Shown here piece after piece: positions 25,767 through 34,835 of a stretch of DNA of 64,000 nucleotides (within the stretch, counting starts at the first letter, position 1; every line of letters begins with the position of its first letter). Below the pieces are notes generated by a model, which ran no database searches, had not been told where the DNA came from, and was given only the letters and a program-made list of their open reading frames with translations. The stretch spans positions 248,001 to 312,000 of the forward strand of contig JACKBU010000001.1 of assembly GCA_020634395.1 (NCBI GenBank), given 5' to 3'. Made by a program: the position numbers and the translations under genes. The stretch is from Ardenticatenaceae bacterium. GTDB lineage: Bacteria > Chloroflexota > Anaerolineae > Promineifilales > Promineifilaceae.

Positions 25767-26747
25767 CTAGCCGTGTCCCAAAATAGGGTGCGGCTGATAG
25801 GGTTCCTCCAAACGAGAAATTTCCTCGTCAGAAAGATGAATATCCGTCGCCGCGATGGCTTCTTCTAGCTGGTACATCTTGCTCGCCCCAATGATCGGCG
25901 CGGTTATGCCTGGCTTATGGAGCATCCAGGCCAGGGCAATTTGTGCCGGCTTAACGCCCTGCGCCTCGGCCAGTTCAATGACCCGATCCAGCACGGCAAA
26001 GTCGCCCTCCTCATAGTACATGCCATGCGCATACTGGTCGCTTTGTGACCGTGTGGTCGGTCCTTCGCCCTTCTTCTGACGGTTGCCTGCCAGGAAACCC
26101 CGCGCTAACGGACTCCAGGGAATTAACCCCACTCCCTGATCCCGGCAGAAGGGGATCATCTCGCGTTCTTCCTCGCGGTAAACCAGGTTGTAATGGTTTT
26201 GCATGGAAACGAAGCGCGTCCAGCCGTGTAAATCGGCCATGTACTGGGCTTTGGCGAACTGCCAGACAAACATGCTGGACGCGCCAATGTAGCGCGCCTT
26301 GCCCGCCTTCACCACGTCGTGCAAAGCTTCCATCGTTTCTTCGATGGGCGTGTCGTAGTCCCAGCGGTGAATCTGGTACAGATCTACGTACTCCATGCCT
26401 AGGCGGCGCAGCGAATTGTCGATGGCTTCCATAATGTGCTTGCGCGACAGCCCGCCGCCGTTTGGCCCTTTGCCGATGGGAAAGTAGACTTTTGTCGCCA
26501 CCACAACCTCTTCGCGGTTGACCATTTCCTTCAGCAGACGGCCGGTTACCTCTTCGCTGACGCCCAGTGAGTACATATCGGCCGTGTCGAAGAAGTTGAT
26601 ACCGGCTTCCAGGGCGCGCTGGATAAACGGCCGTGCCGCCGCCTCATCCAGCACCCAATCCCGCCACTCCGGCGTGCCATACGTCATCATGCCCAGGCAC
26701 AGGCGTGATACCTTCAGCCCGGTCTGCCCTAATCGGATATATTCCAT
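25767..26747 (-). CDS. Aldo/keto reductase
   Basis: A 326-residue NADPH-dependent aldo/keto reductase of the YghZ/KvB-like group. It has the catalytic Asp-Tyr in FFDTADMYSLGVSE, Lys in VVATKVYF, His in YQIHRWDYDTP, and the cofactor segment GLIPWSPLARGFLAG with the C-terminal PIIGASKMYQLEEAI. The natural substrate is unknown. CAGGAGT precedes the ATG. Confidence 0.95.
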   Translation of the reverse strand: MEYIRLGQTGLKVSRLCLGMMTYGTPEWRDWVLDEAAARPFIQRALEAGINFFDTADMYSLGVSEEVTGRLLKEMVNREEVVVATKVYFPIGKGPNGGGLSRKHIMEAIDNSLRRLGMEYVDLYQIHRWDYDTPIEETMEALHDVVKAGKARYIGASSMFVWQFAKAQYMADLHGWTRFVSMQNHYNLVYREEEREMIPFCRDQGVGLIPWSPLARGFLAGNRQKKGEGPTTRSQSDQYAHGMYYEEGDFAVLDRVIELAEAQGVKPAQIALAWMLHKPGITAPIIGASKMYQLEEAIAATDIHLSDEEISRLEEPYQPHPILGHG

Positions 26748-26810
26748 TGTTTTACTCCTGTGACATCTTAAATTTCGGATAGCAGCGGTGCATCACCGTC
26801 TTGTGTTGAT

Positions 26811-26850
26811 GGCGGAGACTGGAGACTAACCACTCTCCAATCCGCACTCT
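26811..26850. repeat. Short-word repeat GGAGACTGGAGACT with complement CTCTCCAATC
   Basis: An imperfect inverted repeat of the family also seen at 37737, 40499 and 58587. It lies between the cupin stop and the aldo/keto reductase start and may act as a 3' stem of the cupin mRNA. Confidence 0.6.
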
Positions 26851-27171
26851 CTATCTTCTCGCTTCCAAACACACCACACCCTCCGACCCCACGGCCGCAT
26901 TGTGGCGCACGCCTGCCGGCAGGTCAAGGCGGTCACCAGGGCGCAGCGTCGTCGGCTCGCCGTCAATGGGAAAGCCAAAGGTAATGGAACCTGACACCAC
27001 GTAGACAACTTTGTGATAATCGTGAACGTGGGCATCGTAATAATCACCCGGATTGTTGGACCAGCGATATGGCTGGAGGCCTTCATCCTCCATCAGCTTG
27101 TGCAGTTCTGCCTCGGTTGGCGTGTGGGTGTATGGCCACTTCTCCACGTGAATGATGTTATCTCTTGTCAT
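26851..27171 (-). CDS. Cupin domain protein
   Basis: A 106-residue single-domain cupin. The metal-binding motif 1 is seen in YYDAHVHDYHKVVYVVSG (His, His, with His-Lys) and motif 2 in LRPGDRLDLPAGVRHNAAV. The substrate is unknown; such proteins include small dioxygenases, isomerases and sugar-binding proteins. AAGGAA lies 9 nt before the ATG. Confidence 0.85.
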   Translation of the reverse strand: MTRDNIIHVEKWPYTHTPTEAELHKLMEDEGLQPYRWSNNPGDYYDAHVHDYHKVVYVVSGSITFGFPIDGEPTTLRPGDRLDLPAGVRHNAAVGSEGVVCLEARR

Positions 27172-27473
27172 GGTCTGGTATTCCTTCGATTGCTGTCGAC
27201 TGCCGGCGACTATGCTGCCTTTGGATTAACAAACGCATTATAGCCCCAGCCTTCCCTCTGTAGCAACCCAAAAAAACGCTCGGAAGGCCCATTGCGGAAC
27301 CAGACAACCCCACTTCCGGCGGCGGAAAGCCCGCTGCAAAGGGAGTGCGGTAACAAGCGGTCTTGTCACCGCGAAAACTCACCGCGCCGTCGTAGTCCTA
27401 CCTTATTTTGAACTGCGGCGGAAAGCCCCGCCGAAGTGCCTGGCCCAGGCCTTCTTGTTATAATCGCCCGGTT
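27172..27473. other. Divergent spacer with two small GGCGGAAAGCCCGC hairpins and a TATAAT box
   Basis: No gene is supported. Two related GC-rich hairpins occur near 27314-27340 and 27408-27440. A TATAAT at 27459-27464 lies 9 nt before the ATG of the flippase-like gene, suggesting a near-leaderless transcript. Confidence 0.5.
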
Positions 27474-28505
27474 ATGGATACGAACCGGAAGCAACGAGGG
27501 CAGTTCTGGCTGGGCATGGCGGTCAGCCTGATCTGCCTGGCAGCCATCTTCTTTTTTATTGAACCAGCGGAGATTGTGGCAGCGCTGGAGACGGCACGCT
27601 GGGGGTATTTGGGGTTAACGGCCGTGGGCATCATCCTCTTCCTCCTCATTCGCGCCATCCGCTGGCGCTTCATGCTCAACAACGACATCGGTCTGGCTCC
27701 CACCTTCCACATCCAGAACATCGGCTACCTGGTGAACAATTTCCTGCCGCTGCGCCTGGGCGACGTGGCCCAGGCGGTGTTGATTGGCTCCGTGCCGCCC
27801 GTGACGATTTCGCGCGGGCTGTCCACCGTGGTGGTCACGCGCATTTTGGACATGCTGTTTATGGTCATTTTGCTGCCCTTTACCCTGGCGGCAGTGGATG
27901 TGGTGCCGGTGCAGGTGCAGGAGACGGCCCTGTTTGTGGGCATTCTGACGAGCGTGGCCGTGGTGATTTTGGTGATTGCTGCTAACCAACGGCCGTTAGC
28001 CCGCCGAATAGCCACGGCCGTTTTCGCCCGCATTGGCCGCCTGAACACCGCCGCCTGGGTCCAGCGCATTGACGATTTGCTCGCTGGCCTGAGCAGCCTC
28101 ACCAGCCTCAAAAGCGGCCTCATCCTGCTTGTTACTACCGTGCTGACCTGGCTGCCCATCATCGCCGCCTACTATTTTGGGCTGACGGCCGTAAATCTCA
28201 CCCCTACCCTGGCTATGGCCGGATTCGTCGTCTGCGCCGCCGCCCTCAGCGTCGCCGCCCCCTCCTCGCCCGGCCAGATTGGCGTCTTTCACGCCGGGGT
28301 CATCTTTGCCCTCACCACCATTCTCGGCCAGCCGGAAGGCCCCGCCGCCAGCTTCGCCTTCCTCTACCACGCCATCAATCTGACCACCACCACCCTGTTT
28401 GGCGTGATTGGCCTGTTCGCCACCGGCGCCACCTTCCGCCACGTCATCGACACCACCCGCCAGTTCGCCAACCGCCGCGAGGAAAAAACAGAGGGGCTTT
28501 CGTGA
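27474..28505 (+). CDS. Lysylphosphatidylglycerol synthase TM-region/flippase-like (UPF0104) membrane protein
   Basis: A 343-residue polytopic protein with about eight TM segments. The family pattern is visible: RAIRWRFMLNN, NIGYLVNNFLPLRLGDVAQAVLIG, GLSTVVVTRILDMLFMVILLP, APSSPGQIGVFHAGVIFAL. Members are the membrane half of MprF or stand-alone proteins thought to move lipids or lipid-linked sugars. With the GT4 gene that follows, a glycolipid or envelope role is plausible. The ATG at 27474 is chosen because the upstream in-frame extension is GC-rich repeat; no Shine-Dalgarno. Confidence 0.88.
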   Translation: MDTNRKQRGQFWLGMAVSLICLAAIFFFIEPAEIVAALETARWGYLGLTAVGIILFLLIRAIRWRFMLNNDIGLAPTFHIQNIGYLVNNFLPLRLGDVAQAVLIGSVPPVTISRGLSTVVVTRILDMLFMVILLPFTLAAVDVVPVQVQETALFVGILTSVAVVILVIAANQRPLARRIATAVFARIGRLNTAAWVQRIDDLLAGLSSLTSLKSGLILLVTTVLTWLPIIAAYYFGLTAVNLTPTLAMAGFVVCAAALSVAAPSSPGQIGVFHAGVIFALTTILGQPEGPAASFAFLYHAINLTTTTLFGVIGLFATGATFRHVIDTTRQFANRREEKTEGLS

Positions 28506-28511
28506 GACGGG

Positions 28512-28662
28512 GGTGTATAAAGCTGTAAGCTATAAGCCACAAGCCGGGAGCTAAAGCCCCCGGCAGCAAAACAACGCCCCGTGAACGGGGCTAAATACAA
28601 TTTCAGCCGGGTTTACCCGGCGTCGTTTCTGAGACCGGCGCTTTAGCGCCGGGCCAAACCCA
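28512..28662. repeat. Array of four consecutive GC-rich hairpins
   Basis: After an AGCTGTAAGCTATAAGC word comes a row of perfect or near-perfect hairpins: CCGGGAGCTAAAGCCCCCGG, GCCCCGTGAACGGGGC, GCCGGGTTTACCCGGC and CCGGCGCTTTAGCGCCGG. They fill the gap between the flippase-like gene and the GT4 gene. They look like a compound mosaic of intergenic palindromes; any termination role is inferred. Confidence 0.85.
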
Positions 28663-28681
28663 GACAACCAAAATTAACACC

Positions 28682-29905
28682 ATGAAAATTCTAGAAGTCT
28701 TAACCTATTACCGGCCGTGGGTAAGCGGCCTGACAATTTATGTAGAACGGCTCAGCCGCGCCCTGGTGGAACTGGGCCACGATGTGACCGTCCTTACTTC
28801 GCAGTATGATCCCGACCTGCCGCGTTACGAAGTGCTGGACGGCGTCAAAATCGTGCGCATTCCAGTGCTGCTGCGCATCAGCAAAGGCGTCATCATGCCG
28901 GAATTTGGGCCGATGGCCTGGAAGCTGGCCCACCGCACCGACGTCATCCACCTGCACCTGCCGCAGTTCGATGCGCCCGGCGTGGCCACGCGCGGCCGTT
29001 TGCTGCACAAGCCGGTCGTGCTCACTTATCACTGCGATTTGCAGCTCCCGCAGGGCGGCTTTAACCGGCTGGTGGACAAAGTGGTGCAGACGCAAAACCG
29101 CTTCGCCGGGGAACTGGCTAACGCCGTCGTCACCTATACCCGTGACTATGGCACGCATTCGCCCTTTCTCTCGCAGTACCTCGGCCGCAAGCTGCACATC
29201 ATCCCGCCGCCGGTAGAGCTGGCCCCCTGCACGGATGCGGACGCGGCGCAGTTCCGGGAGAAACATGGGCTGGACGGCCGTCAGGTCATCGGCATCTCCG
29301 CCCGGCTGGCAGCCGAAAAGGGTGTCGAAGTGCTGCTCAACGCGCTGCCGCACATCTTCGAGAAGTACCCACAGGCTATCGTCCTGCACGCCGGACCCTA
29401 CGAAAACATTCTGGGCGAAGAAGCCTACGCCGCCCGCCTGGCCCCGCTCTTCGAAAAGTACAAAGATCGCTATATCCGCCTGGGCACGCTGCACGGCGCG
29501 GAACTGACCGCCTTCTACAAAAACCTGGATGTGCTGTGCGTGACCAGCCTGAACAGCACGGAAAGTTTTGGTCTGGTGCAGATTGAGGCCATGACCAACA
29601 ATGTGCCGGTGGCCGCCTGCGCCCTGCCCGGCGTGCGCCAGCCGGTGACGATGACGGGCATGGGCGAGGTCACGGCCGTGGGCGACCCCGACGCCCTGGC
29701 CGCCGCCGTCATCAGCATTCTGGATCAGAAGGAAGCCTACCTGCGCCCGCCCGACCTCATCGCCGACAGTTTCAGCCCGAGGCAAACGGCCGTGGAGTAC
29801 CTGCGCCTCTTCAAAGCGTTGCAAAACGGCACGGCCGTCAGCGCCACCGCCGAACCGCCTGCCTACGAACGCCTCCGCGCCATGCGCGACGAGGTGAAGA
29901 AATAG
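28682..29905 (+). CDS. GT4 family glycosyltransferase
   Basis: A 407-residue GT-B glycosyltransferase. N-terminal KILEVLTYYRPWVSGLTIYV and VIHLHLPQFDAPG are typical of the acceptor half; the donor half has GISARLAAEKGVEVLLNALP, LHAGPYENILGEE and TSLNSTESFGLVQIEAMTNN with E-x7-E. Donor and acceptor are unknown. Eight codons near the 3' end derive from ACGGCCGT copies (TAV twice). There is no clear Shine-Dalgarno. Confidence 0.92.
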   Translation: MKILEVLTYYRPWVSGLTIYVERLSRALVELGHDVTVLTSQYDPDLPRYEVLDGVKIVRIPVLLRISKGVIMPEFGPMAWKLAHRTDVIHLHLPQFDAPGVATRGRLLHKPVVLTYHCDLQLPQGGFNRLVDKVVQTQNRFAGELANAVVTYTRDYGTHSPFLSQYLGRKLHIIPPPVELAPCTDADAAQFREKHGLDGRQVIGISARLAAEKGVEVLLNALPHIFEKYPQAIVLHAGPYENILGEEAYAARLAPLFEKYKDRYIRLGTLHGAELTAFYKNLDVLCVTSLNSTESFGLVQIEAMTNNVPVAACALPGVRQPVTMTGMGEVTAVGDPDALAAAVISILDQKEAYLRPPDLIADSFSPRQTAVEYLRLFKALQNGTAVSATAEPPAYERLRAMRDEVKK

Positions 29906-29906
29906 G

Positions 29907-29999
29907 ATGGATACACGGATTTGACGGATAACACGGATTTTCACGGATTAATCAAAAAGAATCTGTGAAAATCCGTCCAATCCGTGTCATCCGTGTACC
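29907..29999. repeat. CACGGATTTTCACGGAT inverted repeat
   Basis: A 90-bp imperfect palindrome made of repeated ACGGAT words, with the right arm reading GTGAAAATCCGT and ATCCGTGT. It begins right after the GT4 stop codon. A related copy is at 35068-35168. Likely a dispersed intergenic element able to form a long stem. Confidence 0.85.
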
Positions 30000-30023
30000 C
30001 ACCCCCAAACGGACCCAACAAAC

Positions 30024-33000
30024 GTGACCACCAACCAACAAACCAACAAACCAACAAACCATCAAACATCTTCCCCCTTCGCCGCCGACGACCTGCTCTG
30101 GCGGCAACTTAAGACCATCCCCGCCTTCCGCGCCATTTTGCGGGCGGTGGAATCGCGCTTTTATTACGCCGTGGACCTGCCCGGCCCCATCCTGGACGTA
30201 GGCTGCGGCGACGGCCACTTCGCCCAGATGACCTTCGACCGGCGCATCGACGTGGGCATCGACCCCTGGTGGGGGCCGCTAAACAAAGCGTACCGCTCCG
30301 ACCAGTACGACCAGGTGCTGCAAGGCATGGGCGACCGCCTGCCCTTCCCCGACCACACCTTCGCCAGCGCTTTCTCCAACTCCGTGCTGGAGCACATCCC
30401 CGACGTGCAGGCGGTGCTGAACGACACCAGCCGCGTGCTGCAAATGAACGGCCGTTTCCTCATCACCATGCCCAGCCAATACTTCACCGAATGGCTGGGC
30501 GGCGCGCAATTTTTCGAGAAGCTTAATCTCCCCGGTTTGGCCGACCGCTACCGGAACGGCTTCAACTTCATCTCCCGCCACGTCCACACCGACGCGCCGG
30601 AAGTGTGGGCGGCGCGATTGGCGCAGGCGGGGCTGGCCGTGGAACGCTGGCAATATTATTTTTCGCCGCAGGCGCTGCACGCCCTGGAACTGGGCCACGC
30701 GCAGGGCCTGCCGGCGGCGGCCATGCACTTCCTCACCGGGCATTGGATTGTGGCCCCGTGGGAGAGCAGCCTGGGGATGACGGAGCGCTGGTTACGGCCG
30801 TTCTACAACGAAGAAGCCCAGGAACGCGGCGCTTATGTCCTCTTTGTAGCCCGCAAGGTGGCCGACGGCCCCATCGAGGCCCATCTGCCGCCCGCCCGCC
30901 CCTTTACCATTGCCGAACTAGAAACGGCCGTGCAGCGCCGCCAACCCCTCCCTCAGCCCTCCGACTGGAGCGCGGGCGTCCCGCCCGCAGTAGTGGCGAG
31001 CGAGACGCCTGCGCTCCCAGAGGACCAAGAAGAGGAAAACCCGCGCCCTTTTGACATTTTGGCCGCCGGGCTGCTGCTGCTGGCCGTGGCGCTGGCCTTC
31101 ATCGGCCAAAGCACCGCCGCCGGCGCGACGACCAGTCCGCCCGGCGGGCTGCGCTGGTTTGTCTACAGCTTCGTCGCCCTGCTGCTGTTTGTGTGGCGCG
31201 TGGGGAGCGGGAGAAGAGAAGGAGGGGGGAAACGGCCGTCTCTCAACCTGCGCGCCCTCACCATCCCCCGGCGGCGCTGGTGGTACCTGGCCGGGCTGCT
31301 CCTGGTCGTATTTGCCAACCGGCAGGCGGCCGGTGGCAATCCCCCCTGGCCGCCCCTGCTGACGCTGGGTTTATGGCTGGTCGGCGTGGCCGTGGGCTTT
31401 TACGCCCTCTATTCACCCTCAGCCCGCCCCCCGGAAGCCAGCGAAGGGCGCGGCCCGCCCCTCGCTAACCGCCGCTTTTTATTGATTGGGAGCCTCGTCC
31501 TTTTTTTTACCGCCCTCCTCATCCGCGCCGCCGGGCTAACCAGCCACCCGTTCATCCTCAACGGGCTGGAGGCCGGCATTGGCCTGGACGTTAGCGCCGT
31601 CGCCGACGGGCTGGCGCGCAACCCCTTCGCCACTGGCTGGCTGACCAACCCCACGCTGCCCTATTTTCTGATGGCCGTGCCCGTGAAACTGCTCGGCCCT
31701 TCTGTGCTGTCTATCCGCCTGTTGTCGCCGCTGATTGGCGCGCTGACGGTGGTGGCCTTGTTTTGGGTGGGCACGCGCCTCTGGAGCCTGGAGGTGGGGC
31801 TGGTGGCCGCCGTGCTGCTGGCTGGCTCTCATTTTCACCTGCACTACAGCCGCCTGGGCCTGACCAATATTTGGGATGGCCTGTTCCTGCTGCTGGCGCT
31901 GGGGCTGCTGGGCGTAGCCTGGACGGAGGGGAAAAACGGCCGTCCCACCCGCCTCGCCTGGTTATTAACCGGCCTGCTCATCGGCCTGAACGCCTACGTC
32001 TACACCGCCTCCCATTTGCTGCCCCTCATGCTGCTGGCCTTGCTGCTGGTGGCCCTGCTAGTTGATCGCGCGGCGCTGCGGCAGCAGGCCGGGCATATTT
32101 TGGCGGCGGCGCTGCTGGCCCTGCTGGTGGCTCTGCCGCAGATATTGTTTTACGCGGCCAATCCGGGCGTGTTTATGGACCGCTTCCAGAGCTACGGCAT
32201 TTTGTCTGGGCAGACCGGCTGGCTGGCCCAGGAGGCTATCACCACCGGCCGCAGCCAGTTGGCCCTGTTCGGCGAGCAGATGCAGCGGGCGCTGCTGGCC
32301 TTTAACGCCGCCGGCGATGTCAGCCCGGCCTACCGGCCCGGCGTGCCGCTGCTGAGTACCATCCCGGCCATTTTGTTGGCGCTGGGGGTGATGGTGGCGC
32401 TGCTGCATTGGCGGCAGGCGCGCTATGCCCTGCTGCTGGCGGCGCTGGGTATCACGCTGCTGTTTGGCGGGGCGCTGCTGTTGGAAACGCCGAGCAGCCA
32501 CCGGCTGGTGCTGCTGGCCCCGCTGCTGAGTTTGCTGGCGGCGCTGGGGTTGGTGGCGTTGGGGCGCTGGGCACTGGCGCTGCGTCCTGGCGGAAATGAT
32601 GATGACGGCCGTCCCGAATGGTTTATCCCGGCGCTGCTGATTGTAGCAATGCTGCTGTCGTTGAATGAGATGTTTTTTTATTACGGCCGTTACCGCCTCT
32701 CTTACAGCTTTGGCGACCGCAACACAGAAGTGGCGCAAGGCATAGCCGATTATTTGAACACGCTGGACGGCGCGAACGCGACAGCTTATTTTTACGGGCC
32801 GCCCGGCATGTACGTCAGTTTTCCCACCATCCCCTTCCTGGCGACCGGGTTCCACGAAAACCAGAACCTTTTCGACGTGCCGCCCGCCGACGCGGCCGGT
32901 GAGTTTACGCTGCCCCAACCAGCCAGCGGCAGTCTGGCCTTTATTTTTTTGCCGGAACGGATCGATGAGTTGGGGGCAGTGGAGGAGATGGCGGGCAACG

Positions 33001-33086
33001 GCCGTTTCTTTTCCTTCCCCGGCCATCACGCCGACCCACTTTTTTACGTCTATGAGGTAGAATTAGGGAGCGAGAGCGAGAGCTAG
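30024..33086 (+). CDS. Fusion of SAM methyltransferase and GT-C (ArnT/PMT-like) glycosyltransferase
   Basis: A 1,020-residue protein. Residues about 30-270 are a class I methyltransferase (ILDVGCGDGHFAQMTFD, DRLPFPDHTFASAFSNSVLEHI, NGRFLITMPS). After a disordered linker (about 300-345), the rest is polytopic with roughly 12 TM helices and the GT39-like loop NGLEAGIGLDVSAVADG and HFHLHYSRLGLTNIWDG. Such GT-C enzymes use polyprenyl-linked sugars. The linker holds a palindromic element (30967-31017), the GTG start lies in an AACCAACAAACC repeat and the C-terminus in a GAGAGCGAGAGC repeat. The true start could be later. Confidence 0.8.
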   Translation: MTTNQQTNKPTNHQTSSPFAADDLLWRQLKTIPAFRAILRAVESRFYYAVDLPGPILDVGCGDGHFAQMTFDRRIDVGIDPWWGPLNKAYRSDQYDQVLQGMGDRLPFPDHTFASAFSNSVLEHIPDVQAVLNDTSRVLQMNGRFLITMPSQYFTEWLGGAQFFEKLNLPGLADRYRNGFNFISRHVHTDAPEVWAARLAQAGLAVERWQYYFSPQALHALELGHAQGLPAAAMHFLTGHWIVAPWESSLGMTERWLRPFYNEEAQERGAYVLFVARKVADGPIEAHLPPARPFTIAELETAVQRRQPLPQPSDWSAGVPPAVVASETPALPEDQEEENPRPFDILAAGLLLLAVALAFIGQSTAAGATTSPPGGLRWFVYSFVALLLFVWRVGSGRREGGGKRPSLNLRALTIPRRRWWYLAGLLLVVFANRQAAGGNPPWPPLLTLGLWLVGVAVGFYALYSPSARPPEASEGRGPPLANRRFLLIGSLVLFFTALLIRAAGLTSHPFILNGLEAGIGLDVSAVADGLARNPFATGWLTNPTLPYFLMAVPVKLLGPSVLSIRLLSPLIGALTVVALFWVGTRLWSLEVGLVAAVLLAGSHFHLHYSRLGLTNIWDGLFLLLALGLLGVAWTEGKNGRPTRLAWLLTGLLIGLNAYVYTASHLLPLMLLALLLVALLVDRAALRQQAGHILAAALLALLVALPQILFYAANPGVFMDRFQSYGILSGQTGWLAQEAITTGRSQLALFGEQMQRALLAFNAAGDVSPAYRPGVPLLSTIPAILLALGVMVALLHWRQARYALLLAALGITLLFGGALLLETPSSHRLVLLAPLLSLLAALGLVALGRWALALRPGGNDDDGRPEWFIPALLIVAMLLSLNEMFFYYGRYRLSYSFGDRNTEVAQGIADYLNTLDGANATAYFYGPPGMYVSFPTIPFLATGFHENQNLFDVPPADAAGEFTLPQPASGSLAFIFLPERIDELGAVEEMAGNGRFFSFPGHHADPLFYVYEVELGSESES
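30967..31017 (+). repeat. In-frame palindromic element in the fusion linker
   Basis: A 14-bp stem (30967-30980 with 31004-31017, one G:T pair) encodes SAGVPPAVVASETPAL in the linker between the two domains. The base content and symmetry differ from the flanking coding sequence. It looks like an inserted dispersed palindrome kept in frame. Confidence 0.75.
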
Positions 33087-33138
33087 AGCGAGAGGAAGAA
33101 AACAGAAAACTACTCTAGCTCTAGCTCTAGCTCTAACC
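33070..33138. repeat. GAGAGCGAGAGCTAG / CTAGCTCTAGCTC inverted repeat
   Basis: An inverted repeat spanning the last codons of the fusion gene and the gap before the transporter gene. The left arm encodes the terminal GSESES. It probably forms a stem in the mRNA end; an intrinsic T-run is not obvious. Confidence 0.75.
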
Positions 33139-33153
33139 CTTCAGGAGGAATTT

Positions 33154-34386
33154 ATGACAGCGGATGCGCCATCCACTGCCCCAAACAATCAAAAGACCCC
33201 TTACCAGTCACCCCGGTGGAGTTCCAACACGAAAATCATCGTGGCCGTCGCCACACTGATTTTGCTCATTGCCCTGGCCCTGCGTTTCACATCCATTATT
33301 CGCCTGCTCACCATTGCCGCTATCCTGGCCTATCTTCTAAATCCTATCGTGGCTCACATTGATAAGCGAACCCGCCTGAATCGCGGTGTAGCCATTGCCC
33401 TCGTTTACCTGAGCCTGGTTGTGCTTATCGTCGGCGGCAGCGTGGTGCTGGGCGTTTCTGTTTATGATCAGGTGGTCAGCTTCATCAATCAGATCCCGTC
33501 GCTCATTGCCGATTTTGTGGATTTGCTGCGCGGGTTAAGCCAGCGCACAGAGCCGATTACCCTGGGGCCGTTCTCTATGGCTCCGGCCTCGGTGAATTGG
33601 GATGCCGTCATCAACCAGTTGCTGGGCTACGTGGAGCCGACCGTCAGCCGCAGCGGCAGTATTCTGACCACTTTTGCCACCACCACAGTGAGTGCGCTGG
33701 GGCAGATGTTTTTTATTTTTATTATTTCCATCTATCTGGCAGCCGAAATTCCCAATTTGGGCGGCTATGTGGCCCGCCTGGCACAGCGGCCCGGTTACCA
33801 GCGCGACGCCGAACTGCTGATGCACTACAGCAGCCTCATCTGGAGTTCTTATCTGCGCGGGCAGGTCATTTTGGGATTGGTGATCGGTTTTGTGACGGGC
33901 ATCAGTCTGGCGATATTGGGGCTGCAGTATTCGCTGGCCATTGGGGTGATGGCCGGTTTGTTGGAGTTTGTGCCGAATCTGGGGCCGATTATCACGGCCG
34001 TTGTCGCCATCATCGTCGCCCTGCTGCAGTCCAGCAACTATTGGGGGCTTTCCAGCGTGCAGTTGGCTCTGGCTACGCTGGGCATCATGATTGTCATCCA
34101 ACAGTTAGAAAACAACTTGCTGGTGCCGCGCATCGTGGGCAATGCCCTGAACCTGCATCCGCTGCTGGTGCTGCTGGGCGTGTTGATGGGCGCCTCGCTG
34201 GCGGGTATTTTGGGCGCTATCCTGGCCGCCCCGCTGCTGGCCTCCATCAAGCTGATCGGCACCTATGTCTGGCGCAAAATGTTTGATCTGCCGCCCTTCA
34301 CCGAAGAGATGCTGCCGCCCGACGCCGAACCACCGCCGGACGCCGCCCTGGGGGACAGCGTGTTGCCGCCAGAGGAAGAATCATGA
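33154..34386 (+). CDS. AI-2E family transporter (PerM/TqsA-like)
   Basis: A 410-residue integral membrane protein with about eight TM helices. The family motifs include RLLTIAAILAYLLNPIVAHIDKRTRLNRGVAIALVYLSLV, read in pieces, and LGLQYSLAIGVMAGLLEFVPNLGPIITAV with the conserved P-x-x-G, and the C-terminal NALNLHPLLVLLGVLMGASLAGILGA. Members export autoinducer-2 or act as Na+/H+ antiporters; the substrate here is not known. AGGAGGAA precedes the ATG. The VOC gene overlaps its stop by 4 nt. Confidence 0.92.
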   Translation: MTADAPSTAPNNQKTPYQSPRWSSNTKIIVAVATLILLIALALRFTSIIRLLTIAAILAYLLNPIVAHIDKRTRLNRGVAIALVYLSLVVLIVGGSVVLGVSVYDQVVSFINQIPSLIADFVDLLRGLSQRTEPITLGPFSMAPASVNWDAVINQLLGYVEPTVSRSGSILTTFATTTVSALGQMFFIFIISIYLAAEIPNLGGYVARLAQRPGYQRDAELLMHYSSLIWSSYLRGQVILGLVIGFVTGISLAILGLQYSLAIGVMAGLLEFVPNLGPIITAVVAIIVALLQSSNYWGLSSVQLALATLGIMIVIQQLENNLLVPRIVGNALNLHPLLVLLGVLMGASLAGILGAILAAPLLASIKLIGTYVWRKMFDLPPFTEEMLPPDAEPPPDAALGDSVLPPEEES

Positions 34387-34781
34387 AACAGTCCATTGTC
34401 CACGTCGCCCTGGTGGTGGCCGACTATGACGAGGCCATCGCCTTTTACACAGAAAAGCTGCACTTTTCACTGGTAGAAGACACCTACCAGCCGGAGCAGG
34501 ACAAGCGCTGGGTGGTGGTGGCCCCGCCCGGTTCCAGCGGCACGACCCTGCTGCTGGCCCGGGCGACGACGCCGGAGCAAACGGCCGTCATCGGCCAACA
34601 AACCGGCGGGCGCGTCTTCCTCTTCCTCAATACCGACGATTTCTGGCGCGACTATCACGACATGGTCGCCGCCGGCATCCACTTCGTGCGCGAACCGAAA
34701 GAAGCGCCCTACGGCACGGTGGCCGTCTTTGCAGATTTGTACGGCAATCTGTGGGATCTGCTGGAACTGAAGAACACGTAA
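34383..34781 (+). CDS. VOC superfamily (glyoxalase/bleomycin resistance-like) protein
   Basis: A 132-residue protein of two beta-alpha-beta-beta-beta modules: SIVHVALVVADYDEAIAFYTEKLHFSL, and VFLFLNTDDFWRDYHDMVAAGIHFV ending ADLYGNLWDLLEL. The metal ligands His in IVHVAL and Glu in LLEL are present. It resembles small VOC proteins of unknown substrate. It starts on an ATGA overlap with the transporter gene. Confidence 0.88.
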   Translation: MKQSIVHVALVVADYDEAIAFYTEKLHFSLVEDTYQPEQDKRWVVVAPPGSSGTTLLLARATTPEQTAVIGQQTGGRVFLFLNTDDFWRDYHDMVAAGIHFVREPKEAPYGTVAVFADLYGNLWDLLELKNT

Positions 34782-34835
34782 CGGGGAACAGAGACCGAGG
34801 AACGGGGAACGAGGAACGTTTTACGAGCCACAACC

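Noticed and set aside
28700..29944. Long antisense open frame opposite the GT4 gene (414 codons)
   Set aside because: Shadow of a GC-rich gene; the sense strand has clear GT4 motifs.
32058..33029. Long antisense open frame opposite the GT-C domain
   Set aside because: Gln/Arg-rich shadow without family resemblance.
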